Made by a program: the position numbers and the translations under genes
Notes under the pieces: generated by a model
Seen by the model: only the letters and a program-made list of their open reading frames with translations
Database searches by the model: none
Told to the model about the DNA's origin: nothing
Source: Ceratorhiza oryzae-sativae
Lineage: Eukaryota > Basidiomycota > Agaricomycetes > Cantharellales > Ceratobasidiaceae
DNA: 10,159 bases
Assembly: GCA_030998015.1 (NCBI GenBank)
Contig: JARWMV010000229.1
Coordinates: 1 to 10,159, forward strand
Reading direction: 5' to 3'
In this document: piece after piece, positions 6,018 to 10,159 of the stretch
Position numbering within the stretch: position 1 is the stretch's first letter
Layout of the letters: each line of letters starts with the position of its first letter

Positions 6018-6319
6018 GATGGAAAGATTCATTCTTCACCTGTCTTACTATAACAAAAAACAAATTGACCTCCGATACCGTACTGTTTAGCAAGAATGCC
6101 TTTTTTACCTTTAGCATGATGAGAATGAGTCCGGTAAAATTCTTTTATACTATCACTAATAGCTTTTTTAGTTTCATCTGATTTGGGAGTACCAAAATGA
6201 GGATGACTTTCTTTTTTCAAAAGCTCTTTTAGTTTATTAATAGTGTCTACAGAATGTCGGAAACCAGAGGAACTACCTGCTATTTTTAAAACGTTATATT
6301 TAGGTTGATAATAATCTAT
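6018..6319 (-). pseudogene. GIY-YIG gene segment 5: DYYQP to linker domain
   Basis: It begins IDYYQPKYNVLKIAGSSSGF and continues through RHSVDTINKLKELLKKESHP, FGTPKSDETKKAISDSIKEF and YGIGGQFVFCYSKTGEE. It includes the conserved Asn of PxYN in the catalytic domain and the NUMOD-like DNA-binding linker. TGA at 6029-6031 precedes IFPS, which itself looks like the family's next motif. The segment ends at an R1 copy. Confidence 0.85.
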
Positions 6320-6447
6320 CCTCCGAAGCTGGGGCAGTGCGCTGATAAGCGCGGTATTGAAATTTAAAAACCTTATGGGGAGGGGTAAAATTTATTAAAA
6401 AAAAAATACAATACATTGGGTTATATTAACCAGGCTATAAGCCAATT

Positions 6448-6588
6448 CCCTCCGCGCTCTTTGATCGCCCGCAGGGCGGCCTAAGCGCGGAGGGCTCCAC
6501 TAATCGATGATTTGCGAAGGCAAATCTACACCCTGCCTAGAGAACTGCGCTTTAGCGCACGTCTTGGCAGGGGTATCGATTAGCGGGG
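6448..6588. mobile_element. R7-type element at the LAGLIDADG 3' end
   Basis: Ends are CCCTCCGCGC and CGATTAGCGGGG, matching an inverted copy at 2792-2889. The R9 hairpin is nested at 6531-6573. TT flanks both sides. Removal gives MMLHNWLIA and a TAA at 6421, which suggests it landed a few codons before the native stop. As it stands the frame ends inside the repeat (TAA at 6552). Confidence 0.7.
6531..6573. repeat. R9 hairpin, copy 3
   Basis: Nested in the R7-type element at the LAGLIDADG 3' end. It supplies the stop codon of the present frame. Confidence 0.85.
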
Positions 6589-6783
6589 TTATGTAACATC
6601 ATGTTAGGCATTTTGTCTTTCAAAAGTTCCTGCAGCACTGGTAGAGACTTACTTGGGATTCTAATTCTAAATCCCTTACCGTCTTTATTAATGGTACAAT
6701 TCAAGTCCCATTTTTGGTTTAAAGCATCAGCTAGAAGTTTTACCTCTTCCTCCGTGTAAGAATTCGTACACAAAATGACACAA

Positions 6784-6894
6784 TGGCCTCCCAATGCGTT
6801 ACCAAGCCTGTAAGGCACGCCCTACGGGCCAACGTATTGGGAGGGCCATTACCCCCCCCAAACAATGCAGCATAGCTGCATCAGTTTGGGGGGT
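6784..6894. mobile_element. R4-type element in the LAGLIDADG gene, flanked by CAA
   Basis: A hairpin pair like that at 7779-7859, with an extra internal stem. CAA occurs at 6781-6783 and 6895-6897. The net gain is 114 bp (38 codons), but in the gene's frame it contains TGA and TAA. Removal restores TFNKLHR-CVILCTNS. Confidence 0.85.
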
Positions 6895-7130
6895 CAACGG
6901 TGTAATTTATTAAAAGTTCCATCATCAGCCAGCCAGTAAGCGAGACTTAAAGGTGTAAGTAGATCTCCGATATTCAAGGGAATTATTTTTTTACCCTCGG
7001 GATAAAATAAATCAAAAAACTCGTGAAAACATGGCAATGAAAAACTATTAAAGACTACAACAGAATATACCTTTCCTGTCCTTTTATCGGGTGAAGGGTT
7101 AACTGTTCTGGGCGATGCCAAACAATATGA

Positions 7131-7307
7131 CCCGTGCACGCCTGCGAACTGGCGTGCGCGCGGCGTCTGATTCCGAGGTACCCTGGAACTTAAAGTTCCA
7201 GGGTACCTCGCAATACCTCGCCGCGAACGCGGCCTCGATAACCATACCCACGGGTCAACAGCATGTATTTATATATAAATACAATGCTGGTTGACCCTAA
7301 GCGGGGG
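7131..7307. mobile_element. R3 palindromic element, copy 2, flanked by TATGA, in the LAGLIDADG gene
   Basis: Same ends as copy 1. TATGA lies at 7126-7130 and 7308-7312. Removing the element and one TATGA rejoins LFKSY-CLASP in frame; the insertion adds 182 bp and so shifts the frame. This is the clearest insertion event in the window. Confidence 0.85.
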
Positions 7308-7362
7308 TATGATTTAAATAAATCATACAAATGGTAAATATAATCTTTATGGATTAAACCTT

Positions 7363-7534
7363 CCGCCGGCGTTAGAGGGAATCCTAAAGATTCCCTCGTA
7401 GAAAATGACGACCGTTCGTCATTTTCAGCCGGCGGCTAAATATCGATATTATGCCGCGCACTAGCAATCGCAAACGGTTGCGATTGCTCACGTTGGTTGG
7501 TGGGACAAGTCCCACCAGCAACTAACGCGCGCGG
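7363..7534. repeat. repeat R1, copy 5 (short form), in the LAGLIDADG gene
   Basis: A 172-bp copy lacking the internal 50-bp GAGGTAGCC...GGCTACCTC palindrome found in full copies. It splits the endonuclease between NPRL and EGLIHKDY. No clear target duplication was found, and a residue or two may have been lost at the junction. Confidence 0.95.
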
Positions 7535-7778
7535 AGCCGAGGATTTCTATCTGATTTGTATTTACAAATATGGAGGTCCCCAAGAATCAATCCTATGAGA
7601 ATTCCCTTTAAATCATCAGAAAGAACAAAATTTGCTCTTTCTTTTTGTGTCAATTTCTTGGGTTTCACAGGCAATAATGAAGCAAAAATTAACCCGCCAT
7701 AGGCTTCTATGTTGCAACCAGCTAGTTGAATACAACCGGCAGTAGTTAATAACACCATGATACATAAAATTGCAATAG

Positions 7779-7859
7779 ACCCCCAATGCGTTGCAGCGTA
7801 TTGGGGGGCTATTGCCCCCCCCCCAAACAATGCAGCGTAGCTGCATTTGTTTGGGGGGT
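7779..7859. mobile_element. R4-type element in the LAGLIDADG gene, flanked by CAATAG
   Basis: Two hairpins: CCCCCAATGCG...CGTATTGGGGGG and CCCCCCAAACAATGCAGC...GCTGCATTTGTTTGGGGGG. CAATAG flanks it (7773-7778, 7860-7865). The net gain is 87 bp, 29 codons, and the frame stays open through it. Removal restores RIPTI-AILCIMV. Confidence 0.85.
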
Positions 7860-7927
7860 CAATAGTTGGTATTCTAATTAAAAAAGAAAATAATGAAAAG
7901 TAAGTCATATTAGTATAAGGTTAGTGT

Positions 7928-7990
7928 AGTAATAGTCTCTAAGTCTAAACCCCCGGCAGTGGAACTGGCAAAGGATCTATTTCCCTCGAG
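7928..7990 (-). ncRNA. partial group I core (P, Q and R) of the nested intron
   Basis: The minus strand reads CCTTTGCCAGTTCCACTGCC, then GGGGG, then GACTTAGAGACTATT. The last is an R element. It is directly upstream of the LAGLIDADG start at 7908, so the endonuclease would sit in a loop (P8-like) and the S strand should lie beyond its stop at 6421. Confidence 0.6.
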
Positions 7991-8082
7991 AATCGGCTGA
8001 AATCTTGGTTTACACCTAAGATTTAGCCGATGCGTGGGGGGTCAATGGCGACATTGCAATTATTGGGGGTCACCGTCGACGG
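7983..8082. repeat. repeat R2, copy 2 (short, no R1)
   Basis: A 100-bp form with the same two ends and first hairpin but no R9 or R1 inside. It indicates that the longer forms grew by insertion. It lies upstream of the P element of the nested intron. Confidence 0.85.
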
Positions 8083-8340
8083 TGTCAAAAGACTCGGATT
8101 ATTTATCTCTTCATAGATTAATAAAGGCTAAGGGATTGAATCAGCGCCGGCAGGATTCCTTGCTAAAGGATCTCACCAGCACCCCCAATTCAGACATAGA
8201 ATTGGTTAAGCCCATCGAAAATATAATTTTGCTCATAAAAATTATTTTTGGCATCTAGAATCTCTTTTAAGTTTTTTCTGGATTTTATCCATGTAAGAGG
8301 TTCCATTTTGAAAGCCTATTAAGGCTACAATAAAAATCTA
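8083..8340. other. unique 5' part of the nested intron, no recognised gene
   Basis: Unique, AT-rich DNA between R2 copy 2 and the 5' splice site at 8378. By position it is the 5' domain of the nested group I intron on the minus strand. The plus strand has an open frame of about 58 codons (containing LHRLIKAKGLNQRRQDSLLK) ending TAG at 8258. I do not recognise it and it has no good start. Confidence 0.35.
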
Positions 8341-8378
8341 GAAAGATAGATTTAAATTACAGCTGGCCAAAGGAGAAA

Positions 8379-8490
8379 AAATTTTTGTTCTAAATCAGAA
8401 CAAACAATTAAATCTGAATCACAAAATTCCAAAATAGCTAAAGAAAAATTCGCTAAGCCATGTTTTCTCATAGATCGATACAAAATAATA
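8379..8490 (-). pseudogene. GIY-YIG gene segment 4: LYRSMRKHG to LEQKF
   Basis: The translation runs ILYRSMRKHGLANFSLAILE, then FCDSDLIVCSDLEQKF. The family has a conserved Glu in ...ILEF and a second in LEQ, both present. The family continues with (I/L)DYY, which is found at 6319, so the segment ends at the 5' splice site of a nested intron after TTT at 8379. Confidence 0.85.
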
Positions 8491-8809
8491 CCCTCGAGAA
8501 TCGATGTAGATTTGCCTTCGCAAATCATCGATTCTCGGCGAGGTATTGCGAGGTACCCTGGAACTTTAAGTTCCAGGGTACCTCGGAATCAGACGCCGGC
8601 CGCGCTGGCGCCACAAGTTTTGTGGCGTTAGAGGGAATCCTAAAGATTCCCTCGTAGAAAATGACGACCGTTCGTCATTTTCAGCCGGCGGCTAAATATC
8701 GATATTATGCCGCGCACTAGCAATCGCAAACGGTTGCGATTGCTCACGTTGGTTGGTGGGACAAGTCCCACCAGCAACTAACGCGCGCGGCAATGTCGGG
8801 GGTCGACGG
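8491..8809. repeat. repeat R2, copy 3, in the GIY-YIG gene
   Basis: It carries a CGATGTAGATTTGCC...CATCG hairpin, a GAGGTACCCTGGAA/TTCCAGGGTACCTC hairpin shared with R3, and the short R1. Exact removal (319 bp) rejoins ETN-IILYRS in frame without a duplication. Confidence 0.85.
8624..8790. repeat. repeat R1, copy 6 (short form, variant left end), nested in R2
   Basis: It lacks the internal 50-bp palindrome. Its left end is replaced by a GGCGCCACAAGTTTTGTGGCG hairpin (8607-8627) that also occurs without R1 at 9026-9046. Confidence 0.9.
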
Positions 8810-8904
8810 TTTGTTTCTTTATTAGATCTTGCATGAAAAAAATGTGCAGCCATTCTTCTTGACAAAGTAATACTACTTCCAACATATAACTCATTAGTAA
8901 TTTT
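8810..8904 (-). pseudogene. GIY-YIG gene segment 3: YIG motif and active-site helix
   Basis: The translation includes KITNELYVGSSITLSRRM, AAHFFHARSNKETN. YVG is the second catalytic motif (YIG) and the Arg of LSRR corresponds to the conserved active-site arginine. Joining to segment 4 by dropping 8491-8809 exactly gives ETN-IILYRSMRKHG in frame. Confidence 0.85.
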
Positions 8905-9084
8905 GTTTCCCTCGAGAATCGATGTAGATTTGCCTTCGCAAATCATTCGATTCTCGGCGAGGTATTGCGAGGTACCCTGGAACTTTAAGTTCCAGGGTAC
9001 CTCGGAATCAGACGCCGGCCGCGCTGGCGCCACAAGTTTTGTGGCGCGCATTGCAATCATTGGGGGTCACCGGCGACGGTACTC

Positions 9085-9127
9085 GCCCTGCCTAGGCAAC
9101 TGCGCTTTAGCGCACGTCTTGGCAGGG
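9085..9127. repeat. R9 hairpin, copy 4
   Basis: Inside the large R2 copy, in the same context as copy 1. Confidence 0.85.
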
Positions 9128-9181
9128 GTAAGAATGCAAAGCATTCTCGGCCGCACCGTCTGCCCCCCGATATTGTAATGC

Positions 9182-9403
9182 CCGCCGGCGTTAGAGGGAA
9201 TCCTCAGATGAGGTAGCCTTGACCATGAGTCTCATGGTCCAGGCTACCTCCCATAAAGATTCCCTCGTAGAAAATGACGACCGTTCGTCATTTTCAGCCG
9301 GCGGCTAAATATCGATATTATGCCGCGCACTAGCAATCGCAAACGGTTGCGATTGCTCACGTTGGTTGGTGGGACAAGTCCCACCAGCAACTAACGCGCG
9401 CGG
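9182..9403. repeat. repeat R1, copy 7, nested in R2
   Basis: A full 222-bp copy with the same R2 context as the copy at 4950-5171. Confidence 0.95.
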
Positions 9404-9424
9404 CAATGTCGGGGGTCGACGGTT

Positions 9425-9485
9425 AAATAAATAGACTCCAGATTTGTTTTTTAATTTTTTATAAATATTTCTTTTGGCACGCTTG
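9425..9485 (-). pseudogene. GIY-YIG gene segment 2: GIY motif
   Basis: The translation is KRNIYKKLKNKSGVYLFN; GVY is the first catalytic-domain motif (GIY) in its usual NKSGxYLF setting. It is in a different frame from segment 1 because of the intervening repeat, and it stops at the R2 insertion bounded by GTT copies (8905-8907 and 9422-9424). Confidence 0.85.
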
Positions 9486-9518
9486 AGGCGGAGCTGCGAT
9501 CGTAGGCGGGCACGGGTA
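9486..9518. repeat. repeat R10, copy 2, in the GIY-YIG gene
   Basis: The reverse complement of 3956-3981. It changes the frame between the leader segment and the GIY motif segment. Confidence 0.75.
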
Positions 9519-9650
9519 AGATTTAACATTTTCAAAAAACATTACAAAATTTTCGTCAGGAGAACCTCCCGGAGTAGCAGAGTCAGAAAAATATCTTTTT
9601 CCACCTGTGTCGTAATATATTCTTCCCCTTGCACAAACTCCAACGAACAT
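9519..9650 (-). pseudogene. GIY-YIG gene segment 1: N-terminal extension
   Basis: This open frame reads MFVGVCARGRIYYDTGG, RYFSDSATPGG and FVMFFENVKSY. Fungal intron endonucleases often carry a short RYFS...-type leader before the catalytic domain, and the position directly upstream of the GIY segment fits that. It is not an identified domain. The frame is open further upstream (GSSSNSTWTGYKT), so the ATG at 9650 is only the first Met. It ends at a repeat (9486-9518) shared with 3956-3985. Confidence 0.5.
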
Positions 9651-9840
9651 TGTTTTGTACCCTGTCCATGTACTATTGCTGCTACTGCCGTCAATTGTTG
9701 GGGGTCTACAGGGTAACTCTGCATAATAATATTACACTCGAGAATGCATGTAGATTTGGCGTCCCATCAATGGGACACCAAATCATGCACTCTCGGCCGC
9801 GCCGGCCGCGCTGGGGACGCCCGAAATGCGATTTCCAAAA

Positions 9841-9882
9841 ACACCCCAAACATGTGCAGCTACGCTGCATTGTTTGGGGGTG
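9841..9882. repeat. R4 hairpin (intron 2, right)
   Basis: Nearly identical to the copy at 5726-5768, including the extended CCAAAA/TTTTGG stem. Confidence 0.85.
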
Positions 9883-10004
9883 GTTTTGGCCAAGGATTCC
9901 TATGGAATCCTTCCATGCAAGATTTATAAAATCTTGCTGGACCGAAACCATTCGGGCGGTCCCAACGCGACGGTATGAATTATAGAGTTCTTCTTTGATT
10001 CATA

Positions 10005-10159
10005 CCCCCGCTTAGGGTCAACCAGCATTGTATTTATATATAAATACATGCTGTTGACCCGAGGGGTATGGTTATCGAGGCCGCGTTCGCGGCGAGGTAT
10101 TGCGAGGTACCCTGGAACTTTAAGTTCCAGGGTACCTCGGAATCAGACGCCGCGCGCAC
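10005..10159. mobile_element. R3 palindromic element, copy 3 (inverted, cut by window edge)
   Basis: The inverted element starts CCCCCGCTTAGG directly after TCATA (10000-10004), the reverse complement of TATGA. It runs to the window end, stopping a few bases short of its expected GGCGTGCACGGG terminus. If it is a true copy, TCATA should follow just beyond the edge. Confidence 0.8.

Larger units (their letters stand above)
6421..7908 (-). pseudogene. LAGLIDADG homing endonuclease, interrupted by repeats
   Basis: This double-motif LAGLIDADG endonuclease would cleave the nested intron's target site. Recognisable parts in order are: the leader MTYFSLFSFLIRIPTI; LPVKPKKLTQKERANFVLSD; first motif ILIGLILGDLHI; NPRL; EGLIHKDYIYHLYDLFKS; RTVNPSPDKRTGKVY; second motif LAYWLADDGTF; CTNSYTEEEVKLLADALNQK; and GFRIRIPSKSLP to MPNMML. 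Catalytic Asp/Glu-type residues are present in both motifs (GD in the first, DD in the second). Inserts at 7779-7859 (frame kept), 7363-7534, 7131-7307 (frameshift), 6784-6894 (frame kept but with stops) and 6448-6588 (at the C-terminus) break it. The start at 7908 is the first Met before the leader; the native stop would be the TAA at 6421. As written it encodes no full enzyme. Confidence 0.85.
6320..8378 (-). other. nested group I intron inside the GIY-YIG endonuclease gene
   Basis: GIY-YIG coding sequence stops after ...LEQKF (8379) and resumes with IDYYQP (6319). The join TTT|ATA is in frame, the upstream piece ends in T and the intervening sequence ends in G, as for a group I intron. The 2,059-bp interval contains an R element (7930-7945) preceded by CCACTGCC, as in the other introns here, and a LAGLIDADG endonuclease gene in the same orientation. 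A clear S element is not seen; GGCTTATAGCC near 6435-6445 is a weak candidate. Group I and II introns nested in HEGs are known from fungal mitochondria, so this is unusual but has precedent. Confidence 0.7.
8908..9421. repeat. repeat R2, copy 4, in the GIY-YIG gene, flanked by GTT
   Basis: The largest R2 form, holding the R3-type hairpin, R9 and a full R1. GTT occurs at 8905-8907 and 9422-9424. Removing the element and one GTT restores VYLF-NKITNE in frame, as expected for an insertion with a 3-bp duplication. Confidence 0.85.
5553..9650 (-). pseudogene. GIY-YIG homing endonuclease of intron 2, split by repeats and a nested intron
   Basis: GIY-YIG homing endonucleases cut intronless alleles and so spread their intron. 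The pieces read in family order on the minus strand: an N-terminal extension (MFVGVCARGRIYYDTGG... FFENVKS), the GIY motif (NKSGVYLFN), the YIG-like motif (NELYVGSS) and LSRR, LYRSMRKHGLANFSLAILEF, DYYQPKYNVLKIAGSS, the modular linker (FGTPKSDETKKAISDSIKEF), YGIGGQFVFCYSKTGEE, and a helix-turn-helix-like NVRWTTIKNNLDT. Breaks are a repeat at 9486-9518, R2 copies at 8908-9421 and 8491-8809, the nested intron 6320-8378, a TGA at 6029-6031 just before IFPS, R1 at 5796-6017, and further repeats. Removing R2 plus one GTT joins VYLF-NKITNE seamlessly. Family assignment is firm. As written it cannot be translated through, so I call it broken. The start at 9650 is uncertain. Confidence 0.8.
4722..10159 (-). 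other. cox1 group I intron 2 (before NLTFF), 5' end outside window
   Basis: The intron ends in G at 4722, directly before the mini-exon. No upstream cox1 exon is seen up to the right edge, so it is at least 5.4 kb here. It has a complete core (5199-5350), a fragmented GIY-YIG endonuclease gene on the 5' side of the core, a nested group I intron inside that gene, and many palindromic repeats. Having the HEG upstream of the core is a common layout for GIY-YIG cox1 introns. The boundary with the upstream exon cannot be placed. The stretch 9883-10000 holds small palindromes (such as one around 9920-9936) and no recognisable gene. Confidence 0.8.

Noticed and set aside
8903..9178. 91-codon plus-strand frame
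   Set aside because: It lies wholly inside the R2 composite repeat.
344..9403. CRISPR-like array from the regularly recurring R1 units
   Set aside because: The copies are hundreds to thousands of bases apart, 167-222 bp long and made of hairpins, with no short repeat-spacer rhythm and no cas genes.
10000..10159. Possible upstream cox1 exon at the right edge
   Set aside because: The sequence is an inverted R3 element; no IHFWLMFIGV-type coding is present.

Overview
The window looks like mitochondrial DNA, probably from an early-diverging fungus (a chytrid- or blastocladialean-type genome). The evidence is the 3' end of a fungal-style cox1 on the minus strand, group I introns whose homing-endonuclease genes (HEGs) resemble those of fungal cox1 introns, and a tRNA-Trp with a CCA anticodon. 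The organism call is inference; recognising cox1 is firm. Unique sequence is AT-rich. It is broken up throughout by GC-rich palindromic repeats that make up roughly half of the window.

Reading along the minus strand (right to left), nearly everything from the right edge to about position 1163 is one gene, cox1. The right edge lies inside a cox1 intron (intron 2, 4722 to beyond 10159). Then come a 43-nt mini-exon (4679-4721, NLTFFPQHFLGLAG), a second intron (intron 1, 1544-4678) and the last exon (1163-1543, beginning MPRRIPDYPD). Positions 1-1162 are the downstream flank, mostly repeats. Intron 1 has a group I core at its 3' end, a second partial core, and a tRNA-Trp gene on the opposite strand.

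Intron 2 carries a GIY-YIG endonuclease gene scattered over about 4 kb. Its reading frame is split between the codons for ...LEQKF and IDYYQP... by a nested group I intron (6320-8378). That nested intron carries its own LAGLIDADG endonuclease gene (6421-7908). This is a HEG inside an intron inside a HEG inside an intron inside cox1.

The repeats behave like small mobile elements. At several places the interrupted coding sequence can be rejoined exactly if the repeat and one copy of a short flanking direct repeat (CAATAG, CAA, TATGA, GTT) are removed, which gives a seamless family-typical protein. The same element (R3) is flanked by TATGA in one copy and TTTGA in another. Elements are nested in each other: R1 within R2, and small hairpins within R1, R3 and R4. 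The R1 repeat also runs into the end of cox1 and supplies its last ~32 codons and stop. As they stand, both endonuclease genes carry frameshifts and stops from these insertions, so they are probably dead unless the inserts are bypassed or removed from RNA.
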